Positions 1 to 7,997 of a stretch of DNA of 64,000 bases are shown one piece after another. The number at the start of each line of letters is the position of its first letter. The first letter of the stretch is position 1. Made by a program: the position numbers and the translations under genes. The stretch spans positions 1-64,000 of the forward strand of contig CALULA010000011.1 of assembly GCA_944321365.1 (NCBI GenBank), given 5' to 3'. The notes under the pieces were generated by a model. That model did not search any database. It was not told the origin of the DNA and saw nothing but the letters and a program-made list of their open reading frames with translations. The stretch is from an uncultured Paraprevotella sp. Its GTDB lineage: Bacteria > Bacteroidota > Bacteroidia > Bacteroidales > Bacteroidaceae.

Positions 1-228
1 CTCTGATTTCATGCCACAAAAATAAGCAATATGCCTGACATGGCAAGGTTACCAACCTGAAATATCCGCTGACCCATCTTTAGGACAAATACATTAACCT
101 ATTAAGACATTTTGCCCCACATACCTCACATCAGTAAAAAACAATACTTAGCAAAGAATTCCTAAAAGCACATCCATGCAGCCCGTATTCGCCAAGACAG
201 AAAAACATCACACGATTTTCAGAACAAC
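1..228. other. Gene-free left edge
   Basis: No open frame with a credible start or recognisable product lies here on either strand. The stretch is AT-rich and ends at the promoter of the exonuclease III gene. Any upstream gene would end outside the window. Confidence 0.5.
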
Positions 229-259
229 TTGCCCATAAACAAGAAAAACCGTAACTTTG
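229..259 (+). promoter_or_regulatory. Bacteroidetes-type promoter of exonuclease III gene
   Basis: A TTG at 229-231 is followed after 20 bp by TAACTTTG at 252-259, matching the Bacteroidetes sigma-ABfr form TTG-N19/20-TAnnTTTG. It would give a leader of roughly 35 nt before the ATG at 296, which supports that start. Confidence 0.75.
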
Positions 260-295
260 GAATCAAAAGCAAATCAAGGACAAACATATCGGATT

Positions 296-1048
296 ATGAA
301 ATTCATATCATGGAACGTCAACGGCCTGAGAGCCTGTTGCGAGAAAGGATTCAAGGAAGCCTTTGCCCGTCTGAACGCCGACTTTTTCTGCCTGCAGGAA
401 ACCAAAATGCAGGCCGGACAACTGGATTTATCATTTGAAAACTATACGTCCTATTGGAACTACGCAGAAAAAAAAGGATATTCAGGAACGGCGATATTCA
501 CCCGTCATACCCCTCTGAACGTCAGTTACGGACTGGGAACAGCAGAACACGATCGGGAAGGACGTGTCATCACGCTTGAAATGCCGGACTTTTATTTAGT
601 AAACGTCTATACGCCCAACTCACAAGACGGACTGAAACGGCTGGACTACCGCATGAAATGGGAAGACGATTTCCGTGCTTACCTCCTACAACTAAATAAC
701 CGGAAGCCAGTCATCGTCTGCGGAGACTTAAATGTCGCTCATAAGGAAATAGACCTGAAAAACCCTAAAAGCAACCGGAAAAACGCCGGATTTACCGACG
801 AAGAACGTGAAAAATTCAGTGAACTGCTACAAAGCGGCTTTACAGACACCTTCCGACACTTCTACCCCGACCTGGAAGGGGCCTACTCCTGGTGGTCCTA
901 CCGCTTCCGGGCAAGAGAAAAGAATGCAGGGTGGCGCATCGACTATTTCCTCGTTTCGCGCAGTCTGGAAAACCGGCTCAAGAGCGCGTCCATTCATACC
1001 GAAGTCTTTGGTTCCGACCATTGTCCGGTAGAAATAGAACTATTCTGA
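296..1048 (+). CDS. xth: Exodeoxyribonuclease III (AP endonuclease)
   Basis: This 250-residue cytoplasmic enzyme belongs to the Mg-dependent exonuclease III/APE1 family, which incises DNA at abasic sites and removes 3'-blocking groups in base-excision repair. The catalytic set is complete: N7 in NVNG, E35 in LQETK, Y105, D144 and N146 in GDLNVA, D215 near GWRIDYF and the final SDH at 240-242. Length is normal for the family. The frame is open further upstream, but the ATG at 296 begins the conserved MKFISWNVNG and sits just behind a promoter. It is monocistronic, with a promoter in front and a hairpin terminator behind. Confidence 0.95.
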   Translation: MKFISWNVNGLRACCEKGFKEAFARLNADFFCLQETKMQAGQLDLSFENYTSYWNYAEKKGYSGTAIFTRHTPLNVSYGLGTAEHDREGRVITLEMPDFYLVNVYTPNSQDGLKRLDYRMKWEDDFRAYLLQLNNRKPVIVCGDLNVAHKEIDLKNPKSNRKNAGFTDEEREKFSELLQSGFTDTFRHFYPDLEGAYSWWSYRFRAREKNAGWRIDYFLVSRSLENRLKSASIHTEVFGSDHCPVEIELF

Positions 1049-1084
1049 GAACGTAAACCGTCAGAAACGGTAATGGCTTTCAAA

Positions 1085-1121
1085 GACATTGCAGGTATAA
1101 TTCATCTGCAATGCTTTTTTA
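1085..1121 (+). terminator. Rho-independent terminator after exonuclease III
   Basis: Arms CATTGCAG (1087-1094) and CTGCAATG (1106-1113) form an 8-bp stem with an 11-nt loop, followed by a run of six T at 1115-1120. It lies 37 nt after the stop codon. Confidence 0.85.
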
Positions 1122-1124
1122 TTT

Positions 1125-1889
1125 AATCTTACACGGTGGTCAGGACGACTGTATCTTATGCTGATTTTAATAGCAAAAAAGACATCAGGCTTATCTCACT
1201 GTCATGAATCCGAGTCTTTTAATACAAGAGCAAAAGGATGACACAGGGAAACTCGCACGCATAGCGCAGGCCACCACAGCGGCATCTGTACATTCAAGTT
1301 TTCCTCTGGACCATCAAGTAAGAGGCGGGCATTACAACAACACGCCTTCACATCATGCTTTTAAATGCATTCCAACATCGGATATCATGAAATTCATGAA
1401 GGAAACATGAAGAATCGGCTTGAAGAAACATCCCCGCCTTACTCCTTTCCCTACAGGGATTTTCCAGAAAATACCCTTCATGTTTCAGTCTGAAGGATAA
1501 CAAAATTAAAGACAGACGTTTACAGACTGAAACATGACTGAAACATCTTTTCTGAATGATTCATATTCTCTATGAAGAAAGTCCTCATGACTCACCAACT
1601 CCGGATTTTCAAAAGTGCGTCATTCAACAACCGGCAGTCCCATATCCGACCTCCACCGGACTATGCGTTTTCCCCGCCCACAACAGAACCGCCCTCAACC
1701 CGCCATTCATATGCACAACAGCGCACGGTGTACGCTGAAGCCACCTTTCCCCTCTCACCACCACCGCCTTTCCGAGACAGCGGTATTCTGCCGCGAACAA
1801 CCAGCCCCCGAAAAAAGCAAAGCCGCTCCCGCCTATGGCAAAACATAGCGGAAACGACTTACACCATAAAAATAAGAAACAATATTCAA
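1125..1889. other. 765-bp gene-free stretch with an inverted repeat
   Basis: Open frames here are proline/arginine-rich and look like chance frames. The region separates a plus-strand gene from the 3' end of the minus-strand NlpC/P60 gene. It contains a perfect 14-bp inverted repeat, annotated separately, and several copies of the short string GAAACAT. Confidence 0.6.
1479..1547. repeat. Perfect 14-bp inverted repeat with a third half-copy
   Basis: CATGTTTCAGTCTG (1479-1492) is repeated as its exact reverse complement at 1523-1536, 30 nt apart. The string GACTGAAACAT then recurs at 1536-1546. No T-tract follows the second arm, so a simple terminator is not the obvious reading. Confidence 0.7.
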
Positions 1890-2378
1890 CTATACCAATA
1901 CTCTTCGTGCCCCCATATACCTGCGGTCATAATAACCTTCGGAAGACGACGTGATGCAAATGCCCCCACGCCCTGCATGAATAAACTCAAACTCTCCCGT
2001 AGCCTCATCCACAGCCGTCACGATGCCTACGTGACCCACCGTCCGGCGCGACCGTGTACCCGTAAAAAACACCAGATCGCCTTGCTGCAAATCCCGACGG
2101 TCGTCAATCTTCACGCCTTCAAGGAACTGCGAACGCGAAGTCCGCGTCAGTTGTATGTTCAATGATTTGAACACGTAAGTGGTAAAGCCCGAACAGTCGA
2201 ATCCGCGTTTGGGATTCATCTGCCCGTAACGATAGGGCACTCCGATGTATTCCTTGGCCTTCTCCACCACATCTTCTCCTGTAACAGAATCGTTCACGGC
2301 TTCCGCCGACACGGTCTGAGCTGAAACTGAAGTACAAAAAAGCAAACATGCGGCAAGCAAAGTCCAAAGGTATTTCAT
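1890..2378 (-). CDS. Exported NlpC/P60 family cysteine peptidase
   Basis: This 162-residue protein has an N-terminal signal peptide (residues 1 to about 20, ending VSA-Q) and one NlpC/P60 domain. The expected triad is visible: C62 in DCSGF, H116 in GHVGIV and H134 in FIHAG. The family cleaves peptide bonds in murein stem peptides, usually gamma-D-Glu-diaminopimelate links. No SH3 or LysM targeting domain is present, so this is a minimal form. It is probably periplasmic and works in cell-wall turnover. It is transcribed alone on the minus strand. The family assignment is firm and the exact bond cut is inferred. Confidence 0.9.
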   Translation of the reverse strand: MKYLWTLLAACLLFCTSVSAQTVSAEAVNDSVTGEDVVEKAKEYIGVPYRYGQMNPKRGFDCSGFTTYVFKSLNIQLTRTSRSQFLEGVKIDDRRDLQQGDLVFFTGTRSRRTVGHVGIVTAVDEATGEFEFIHAGRGGICITSSSEGYYDRRYMGARRVLV

Positions 2379-2494
2379 CGCGTTTCTGATATTTTTTTAG
2401 GGTATTCTACATAAAAACGGTGATAAATATACACTGTTTTATGCGGATTTGCAACCCGACAGGCCTTTTTTAAGAGCATTTAAAACTTTTCCTC

Positions 2495-3586
2495 TTAATG
2501 CACCGTGACCATTGTCGCCCCGAAACCGTATTCGCGGAACGAAGCATCCTGATAGGTGCAGTTCTTGTAGGCATGCTTCAATTCTTTCAACAGCTCATTG
2601 CGCAGCACGCCTTCGCCCTTGCCGTGTATGAAGACGATTTTCTGCCCCTTGTTCTTCAGATTCTCATCCATCACCCTGCGGAATTCTTTCAACTGGCAGT
2701 CCAACATATCCTTATGGGTCAACCCGTTGGTGTTATCCAACAACTCATGGATATGCAAATCCACTTCCAGAATATCGTCCTTACGCACACGCTCCTTACG
2801 GGCCGGACGGGGCGCGGAACGTTCATCCCGGTTTTTCTTCAGCAACGCCTCCTGCAACTGCCCCGCATCGACAAACACCGTGCGGACTGGCACATCATCT
2901 TTCACAATGTCATAGATCAAGGCGTCCTCTTCAAAGAAATCCGACGGGCGGAATACGTGCAACTTATAGAACTTCACCGTGTCGATGCGCAGCTCCACCT
3001 GTATCGCCGGTTTAAGCAAAAACGTCTTGTCCTGCTTATAAGCCAGACACTGCACGCACACCCGTTCCATGCCATTCAAATCCGAACGGTCGAACTCCTC
3101 CATGAAGAGCTTGGTGTTAGGCTCCAGCGTCCCCTGAAAGCGGACACGCCATCCGTTACCCTCGGCACTCATATACAGAAAAGCGATGTAATAATTGCTG
3201 TCATTCACAAGATAAGCTTCAAAAGCCGTGGTAGTCATCTCCTTCGGATTCACCGGCAAATAAGCCAGCATCACATTCAGCTTCTCGCCCTCGCGCCGCT
3301 CCACAGGCTTCGGCACGAACGTCACCGGACGTTCGTCTGCCTCTTCCGCTGCCGGACGGACTGCCTTTCCCGTCTTTTCTCCGGAAAGCTTATGGCTGTC
3401 GTGCGTACCGGTATTCACCTTTGCAATGTTATAGTCATCCGTGTCTACCGCCACACATTCACGCACCGGCATGGGAATGTCAAAACCGTCCTCATCGCGG
3501 ACCAGCACCATATCCTTACCCTGGAATCCGGTAACCACACCACCACCGACCTCACTCAAGAACCTGACCTTGTCTCCTATTTTCAT
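2495..3586 (-). CDS. DUF2027 and Smr domain protein
   Basis: This 363-residue protein starts with a small beta-barrel-like segment ([16 protein letters not shown]), followed by the central Bacteroidetes-specific DUF2027 region. It ends in an Smr domain (about 269-363) with DLHIH at 276-280 and HGKGEG at 321-326. Smr domains of MutS2-like proteins bind or nick nucleic acid, and in some proteins cleave RNA on stalled ribosomes. The nucleic-acid role here is inferred from that domain only. A strong Shine-Dalgarno AAGGAGG (complement of 3594-3600) fixes the start. It is a single gene with its own promoter, divergent from queA. Confidence 0.88.
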   Translation of the reverse strand: MKIGDKVRFLSEVGGGVVTGFQGKDMVLVRDEDGFDIPMPVRECVAVDTDDYNIAKVNTGTHDSHKLSGEKTGKAVRPAAEEADERPVTFVPKPVERREGEKLNVMLAYLPVNPKEMTTTAFEAYLVNDSNYYIAFLYMSAEGNGWRVRFQGTLEPNTKLFMEEFDRSDLNGMERVCVQCLAYKQDKTFLLKPAIQVELRIDTVKFYKLHVFRPSDFFEEDALIYDIVKDDVPVRTVFVDAGQLQEALLKKNRDERSAPRPARKERVRKDDILEVDLHIHELLDNTNGLTHKDMLDCQLKEFRRVMDENLKNKGQKIVFIHGKGEGVLRNELLKELKHAYKNCTYQDASFREYGFGATMVTVH

Positions 3587-3615
3587 AACTCGTCCTCCTT
3601 GTCTTATTTTGTCTG

Positions 3616-3645
3616 CAAATATACGGCAAAGCCACAGGAGTACAA
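3616..3645 (-). promoter_or_regulatory. Promoter of DUF2027-Smr gene
   Basis: Read on the minus strand, TTG (complement of 3643-3645) is followed after 19 bp by TATATTTG (complement of 3616-3623), a full match to TAnnTTTG. It gives a leader of about 25 nt. Confidence 0.75.
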
Positions 3646-3688
3646 AATCCGGTGATTGGCTTTATGCTTTTTTATCCCAAACAGGCAC

Positions 3689-3716
3689 TTGCATTAGACA
3701 AATATGCCTAACTTTG
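3689..3716 (+). promoter_or_regulatory. Promoter of queA-Nudix unit
   Basis: TAACTTTG lies at 3709-3716, with TTG at 3689-3691. The 17-bp spacing is shorter than the usual 19-21, so the upstream element is uncertain. It is back to back with the minus-strand promoter at 3616-3645. Confidence 0.6.
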
Positions 3717-3741
3717 CACACGCAAAACCAAGCTGTCCAAG

Positions 3742-5001
3742 ATGGAAGAGACCAAACACATCCAAATCAAAGATTTCAACTACGACCTGCCGGAGGAACG
3801 CATCGCCAAATTCCCGCTGGCAGAGCGCGACCATTCCAAGCTCCTGATCTACCGTCACGGACAGGTGAGCGAAGACATCTTCACCGCCCTGCCCGACTAC
3901 CTGCCTCAAGGAGCCTTGATGATATTCAACAACACCAAAGTGATACAGGCGCGTCTGCACTTCCGCAAGGAAACCGGCGCACTCATCGAAGTATTCTGTC
4001 TGGAACCCTTCCAACCACACGACTACAGTCTGATGTTCCAGCAGACCCGTCATTGCAGCTGGCTCTGCATGGTGGGCAATCTGAAAAAGTGGAAAGAAGG
4101 AACACTGACGCGCATGGTGGAATGGAACGGACAGACCGTCTGCCTGAAAGCCACACGGGGCGAAAACCGAGGCACCAGCCACCTGATCACATTTGAATGG
4201 GACAACGACAGCGCCACTTGGGCCGACATACTGGAAGCCGCAGGCGAACTGCCCATACCGCCCTACCTGAACCGCAAGACACAGGAAAGCGACAAGACCA
4301 CATACCAGACCGTATATTCAAAAATCAAAGGCAGCGTGGCCGCACCCACTGCCGGACTGCACTTCACAGAGAAAGTACTGGCCGACATCGACGCCCACGG
4401 CATAGACCGCGAGGAGGTGACGCTGCACGTAGGAGCCGGCACATTCAAGCCGGTAAAAAGCGAGGAAATAGCCGGACACGAGATGCACACGGAATACATC
4501 TGCGTACACCGCAGTACGATTGAAAAACTGCTGGACCACAACGGGCGTTGCATTGCCGTGGGCACCACTTCCGTACGGACACTGGAAAGCTTATATTATA
4601 TAGGTGTAACCCTCAGCCTTCACCCCGACGCCGGCGAAGAAGACCTGCACGTGCAGCAATGGGCCCCCTATGAATACGCCGCGCAGACCCGTCCGGCAGG
4701 AAGCCCGGACGACGGACGGCCGGAGGCCCTCACCACCACAGAAGCCCTGCGCAACATCCTGGACTATCTGGACCGCCACAATCTGCCCGCGCTGCACACC
4801 AGCACACAAATCATCATCGCCCCCGGCTACGAGTACCACATCGTAGCCATGATGGTCACCAACTTCCATCAGCCGCAAAGCACGCTGCTGCTGCTCGTAT
4901 CGGCTTTCGTACACGGCGACTGGCGCGTCATCTACGACTACGCCCTGGCGCACGGCTTCCGCTTCCTGAGCTACGGCGACAGCTCTCTTCTTATCCCCTG
5001 A
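3742..5001 (+). CDS. queA: tRNA preQ1(34) S-adenosylmethionine ribosyltransferase-isomerase
   Basis: QueA transfers and isomerises the ribosyl part of S-adenosylmethionine onto preQ1 at the tRNA wobble position, making epoxyqueuosine. Family landmarks are visible along the 419-residue protein: FDYDLPEERIA-like FNYDLPEERIAKFP near residue 12, the MIFNNTKVI segment, PTAGLHFTE and the GAGTFKPV stretch, and MVTNFHQPQSTLLLLVSAF near the C-terminus. It is longer than the ~350-residue E. coli protein. The extra length lies mainly near residues 285-340, between TSVRTLESLYY and the HTSTQIIIAPGY region. A Nudix gene follows after 15 nt in the same direction, probably co-transcribed. Confidence 0.95.
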   Translation: MEETKHIQIKDFNYDLPEERIAKFPLAERDHSKLLIYRHGQVSEDIFTALPDYLPQGALMIFNNTKVIQARLHFRKETGALIEVFCLEPFQPHDYSLMFQQTRHCSWLCMVGNLKKWKEGTLTRMVEWNGQTVCLKATRGENRGTSHLITFEWDNDSATWADILEAAGELPIPPYLNRKTQESDKTTYQTVYSKIKGSVAAPTAGLHFTEKVLADIDAHGIDREEVTLHVGAGTFKPVKSEEIAGHEMHTEYICVHRSTIEKLLDHNGRCIAVGTTSVRTLESLYYIGVTLSLHPDAGEEDLHVQQWAPYEYAAQTRPAGSPDDGRPEALTTTEALRNILDYLDRHNLPALHTSTQIIIAPGYEYHIVAMMVTNFHQPQSTLLLLVSAFVHGDWRVIYDYALAHGFRFLSYGDSSLLIP

Positions 5002-5016
5002 CAACAAACATCCGAC

Positions 5017-5535
5017 ATGATAGCCACGCAACAAGACAATGCAGAAGAAATGTTCCCCCTCGTAGACGAGGAAGGAAACATCACGGGAGCCGCCACACGC
5101 GGCGAATGCCACAACGGGAGCAAACTGCTTCATCCGGTAGTACACCTGCACGTGTTCAACAGCCGGGGAGACCTCTATCTGCAAAAACGCCCCGCGTGGA
5201 AAGACATACAGCCGGACAAGTGGGACACCGCCGTTGGCGGGCACGTCGACCTCGGAGAAAGCATAGACATGGCCCTCCGCCGTGAGGCAGCCGAAGAACT
5301 GGGGCTCACGGACTTCCACGCCGAACGGCTCCCCCACTACGTGTTTGAGTCAACCCGTGAACGGGAACTCGTATTCCCCTACCGCTGCACGTTCGACGGT
5401 GAAATTCATCCCAGTGCAGAAACTTCCGGCGGACGCTTCTGGACCATAGCCGACATCCGCAAGAGCATGGGCAAAGGCATCTTCACGCCCAACTTTGAAA
5501 ATGAATACATCCGGCTGTTCGGACCGTTACCATAA
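5017..5535 (+). CDS. Nudix hydrolase
   Basis: This 172-residue cytoplasmic protein has a perfect Nudix box GX5EX7REUXEEXGU at residues 75-97 (GHVDLGE to EELGL). Nudix enzymes hydrolyse nucleoside diphosphates linked to other groups, with Mg bound by the box glutamates. The flanking sequence, LYLQKRPAWKDIQPDKWD before the box and the late FTPNFENEY, resembles the YfcD/isopentenyl-diphosphate-isomerase-like branch. The substrate cannot be told. A second start at codon 12 (5050) is possible. Only 15 nt separate it from queA. Confidence 0.88.
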   Translation: MIATQQDNAEEMFPLVDEEGNITGAATRGECHNGSKLLHPVVHLHVFNSRGDLYLQKRPAWKDIQPDKWDTAVGGHVDLGESIDMALRREAAEELGLTDFHAERLPHYVFESTRERELVFPYRCTFDGEIHPSAETSGGRFWTIADIRKSMGKGIFTPNFENEYIRLFGPLP

Positions 5536-5540
5536 AAAGC

Positions 5541-5628
5541 CTTGCGCAAAAACGCGGACAGTCTTGCGCAAAGACGCTGCCGACATTGCGCAAGAACGGG
5601 CGCAACATTCCGCAAGGAATTCCGGAAT
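5541..5628 (+). repeat. 22-bp periodic TTGCGCA repeat array, locus A (4 units)
   Basis: Four units start at 5541, 5563, 5585 and 5607, each exactly 22 bp apart. Cores are CTTGCGCAAA, CTTGCGCAAA, ATTGCGCAAG and ATTCCGCAAG, followed by more variable spacers that often begin AACG or GACG. The array begins 6 nt after the Nudix stop codon and precedes the slyD promoter. The same period and core occur at four other places in the window. Confidence 0.85.
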
Positions 5629-5720
5629 CACGGCCACCGGGCGGAAAATCAGAACCGTATGCCACACAACTTTTCCGGCTCATTCTTCCGCTTTTATTAG
5701 ATTTTCTCAAGGCTTTTACG

Positions 5721-5728
5721 TAACTTTG
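5721..5728 (+). promoter_or_regulatory. Promoter (-7 element) of slyD-like gene
   Basis: TAACTTTG matches TAnnTTTG exactly and lies 37 nt before the ATG at 5766. No clear TTG sits 19-21 bp upstream. Confidence 0.6.
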
Positions 5729-5765
5729 CAGGTCAAAACAACAATCTTCAAAAGAAAAACCTCTT

Positions 5766-6362
5766 ATGGATACAACACCCAACAAGTACATCACCGTCGC
5801 CTACGAACTCTACGCTGACTTCGACGGTAAGAAAGAATTAGTGGAAAAAGCCCCTGCAGAGCATCCGTTCCAGTTCATCTCAGACATGGGAACCACCCTC
5901 GATGCCTTCGAATCACACATCAAGCCGCTGCAGAAAGGAGAAAAGTTCGACTTCACGCTGTCCGTAGAAGAAGCATACGGCGAGTATGAGCAGGAACGTG
6001 TGATAGAGGTGAGCAAAGACGTGTTCAAGGTAGACGGACACTTCGACAAGGAACACATCTACCCCGGCAGCGTCGTACCTTTGATGAATGCCGACGGAGC
6101 GCGTTTCAACGGTACCATAGCCGAAGTAAAAGAAGACACCGTAACCGTAGACCTCAACCATCCGCTGGCGGGAAAAGCCCTGAATTTCGTGGGCGAAGTA
6201 ACGGAAAACCGCGATGCCACAAAAGATGAGATACAAGGCATGCTCAACATGCTGAGCGGCGAAGGCGGGTGCGGCTGCGGCAGCTGCGGAGGCTGCGATG
6301 ACGGCGACTGCGGATGCGGTGATCATCATGACCACGGATGCGGATGCGGGCACTGCCACTGA
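5766..6362 (+). CDS. slyD: SlyD-like FKBP-type peptidyl-prolyl isomerase with metal-binding tail
   Basis: This 198-residue protein has the split FKBP/insert-in-flap layout of SlyD: an N-terminal FKBP part ([11 protein letters not shown] near 42-52, [11 protein letters not shown] near 69-79), a flap domain from about 83 to 130, and return to the FKBP core. Residues 165-198 form a tail with nine cysteines, five histidines and several aspartates, much like the Ni/Zn-binding tail of SlyD. Known SlyD proteins combine prolyl isomerase and chaperone activity with metal delivery. Those roles are inferred here. It has its own promoter and is followed 46 nt later by aroC. Confidence 0.9.
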   Translation: MDTTPNKYITVAYELYADFDGKKELVEKAPAEHPFQFISDMGTTLDAFESHIKPLQKGEKFDFTLSVEEAYGEYEQERVIEVSKDVFKVDGHFDKEHIYPGSVVPLMNADGARFNGTIAEVKEDTVTVDLNHPLAGKALNFVGEVTENRDATKDEIQGMLNMLSGEGGCGCGSCGGCDDGDCGCGDHHDHGCGCGHCH

Positions 6363-6408
6363 TCCGGCTTTCACAACAGATGTAACACTCCATACCCAAC
6401 AGTCTGAT

Positions 6409-7485
6409 ATGAGCAACACGTTCGGAAACCTTTTCCGCCTGACCACTTTCGGAGAAAGCCATGGTCCCGCCATCGGCGGCGTTGTCGACGGCATGCCGGC
6501 CGGCATAGACATCGACATGGACTTCATTCAGCATGAACTGGACCGCAGAAAACCGGGACAAAGCCACATCACCACTCCACGCAAAGAAGCCGACAGGGTG
6601 GAAATCCTTTCGGGAGTGTTTGAAGGCAAGTCTACAGGATGCCCCATCGGCTTTCTGGTACGCAACACCAACCAGCATTCTTCCGACTACGACAACATCC
6701 GCAACCTCTACCGCCCGTCGCATGCCGACTTCACCTATACCCAGAAATACGGCCTGCGCGACCACAACGGCGGCGGACGCTCTTCCGCCCGTGAGACGAT
6801 ATCACGTTGTGTAGGCGGCGCACTGGCCAAGCTGGCCCTACGACAGTTGGGCGTGGAAGTCTGTGCCTACACCTCGCAAGTGGGCAGCATCGCGCTGGAA
6901 AAAGACTATACCGCATACAATCTGTCACTGACAGAAACCAATGCCGTACGCTGTCCGGATACGGAAAAAGCAGCGCAAATGGAGCAGCTGATTGCCGAAA
7001 TCAAAGCTTCGGGCGATACCATAGGAGGCATCATCACCTGTGTGATCAGGCACTGCCCCGTCGGATTGGGCGAACCGGCTTTCGGAAAACTGCACGCGGC
7101 CCTGGGAGGAGCCATGCTCTCCATCAATGCCGTGAAAGGTTTTGAGTATGGACGCGGATTTGCCGGAGTCTGCCAGCGTGGCAGCGAACAGAACGATGCT
7201 TTCGTCAACGACCATGGCACCGTGAGCACACGCACCAACAACAGCGGAGGCATACAAGGGGGCATCAGCAACGGCCGGGACATCTACTTCCGTGTGGCGT
7301 TCAAACCTGTGGCCACTTTACTAATGGAGCAAGACACCGTCACCACCGATGGTATTCCCACCCGGCTAAAAGCCCGCGGACGTCACGACGCCTGCGTACT
7401 GCCCAGAGCAGTACCTGTGGTAGAAGCCATGGCCGCCATGACCATCCTGGACTATTATCTGCTCAACAAAACCATTCATTTGTAA
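6409..7485 (+). CDS. aroC: Chorismate synthase
   Basis: AroC catalyses the last shikimate-pathway step, anti-1,4 elimination of phosphate from EPSP to chorismate with reduced FMN. Family signatures seen in this 358-residue protein include [14 protein letters not shown] at the N-terminus, the [11 protein letters not shown] stretch, and [13 protein letters not shown]. Length is typical. The open frame reaches back into the slyD tail in another frame, but the ATG at 6409 begins the conserved MSNTFGN. It is probably read through from slyD, and the only gap between them is 46 nt. Confidence 0.95.
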   Translation: MSNTFGNLFRLTTFGESHGPAIGGVVDGMPAGIDIDMDFIQHELDRRKPGQSHITTPRKEADRVEILSGVFEGKSTGCPIGFLVRNTNQHSSDYDNIRNLYRPSHADFTYTQKYGLRDHNGGGRSSARETISRCVGGALAKLALRQLGVEVCAYTSQVGSIALEKDYTAYNLSLTETNAVRCPDTEKAAQMEQLIAEIKASGDTIGGIITCVIRHCPVGLGEPAFGKLHAALGGAMLSINAVKGFEYGRGFAGVCQRGSEQNDAFVNDHGTVSTRTNNSGGIQGGISNGRDIYFRVAFKPVATLLMEQDTVTTDGIPTRLKARGRHDACVLPRAVPVVEAMAAMTILDYYLLNKTIHL

Positions 7486-7555
7486 ACGGCAACAGGAGAA
7501 ATGGCTCAAATATTCCTTTTTTTGTAGAAAAAAATAGCCTTTTGGTAGATTCTGT

Positions 7556-7586
7556 TTGGAAATAAAGCAAAAAGTCTATACCTTTG
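7556..7586 (+). promoter_or_regulatory. Distal promoter upstream of gltB
   Basis: TTG at 7556-7558, 20 bp, then TACCTTTG at 7579-7586 fits the Bacteroidetes promoter form fully. It lies 412 nt before gltB, so it drives either a long leader or a separate small RNA. Confidence 0.75.
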
Positions 7587-7589
7587 AAC

Positions 7590-7700
7590 CGTACAAATAA
7601 AGTTGTGAAACTTTAAAAGATAGCTTAGTTAAAAGTTTAGTTTAGTTTTTGTGTTTAGAATGGTCTGCCTCAAGCGTCGGGGCAGACCATTTGTATATAT
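7590..7700 (+). ncRNA. Candidate structured leader or small RNA upstream of gltB
   Basis: Starting just after a full promoter, the transcript would contain a small hairpin, AAAGTT (7599-7604) with AACTTT (7609-7614). A T-rich linker repeating TTTAGTTTAG follows. Next comes a strong 11-bp stem, AATGGTCTGCC (7659-7669) with GGCAGACCATT (7681-7691), and then a U-rich tail. No open frame fits it. The class is not recognised. It could be a stand-alone sRNA or the 5' part of the gltB leader. Confidence 0.45.
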
Positions 7701-7932
7701 GCCCGCCTTTCCGCAAAGACTCTTATGAAAAATCTGAAAAACATCTATATTGATTAAATCAAAAAAATCAGCTTTAGCACAAAAGTTTCTATTTGAAGAA
7801 AGAAAACATCTTTTAGTAAGTTTCTTTCATAAAAACCGTCACAATGACAACAATTAGAAACTTTGCAAGTTTTCCCTTTTTATTTTCCGCAAAAAACATG
7901 GCGCAAAAGAAGACAAATAGAAATAAAAATCC

Positions 7933-7940
7933 TATTTTTG
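7933..7940 (+). promoter_or_regulatory. Proximal promoter (-7 element) of gltB operon
   Basis: TATTTTTG at 7933-7940 matches TAnnTTTG, about 57 nt before the gltB ATG. A TTG element at the expected distance is not obvious. Nothing else gene-like lies between 7700 and 7997, which is very AT-rich. Confidence 0.5.
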
Positions 7941-7997
7941 CAAAACAAAAAGAAGCGTCATACGCAAAAATAGAGAGCAAAAAGAAACTAAATAACA

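Noticed and set aside
1572..2165. 197-residue plus-strand open frame
   Set aside because: It overlaps the NlpC/P60 gene in antisense and is rich in proline, arginine and histidine, as expected of a shadow frame. No promoter or Shine-Dalgarno is present.
2498..3655. 385-residue plus-strand open frame opposite the DUF2027-Smr gene
   Set aside because: It is antisense to a gene with recognisable domains, a strong Shine-Dalgarno and a promoter. Its own translation is histidine- and isoleucine-rich with no domain.
5541..5628. CRISPR array reading of the 22-bp repeats
   Set aside because: Only about 10 bp per unit is conserved, the period is 22 bp in total, there are no 30-bp spacers and no cas genes. 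The same holds for the 21-bp array at 31041.
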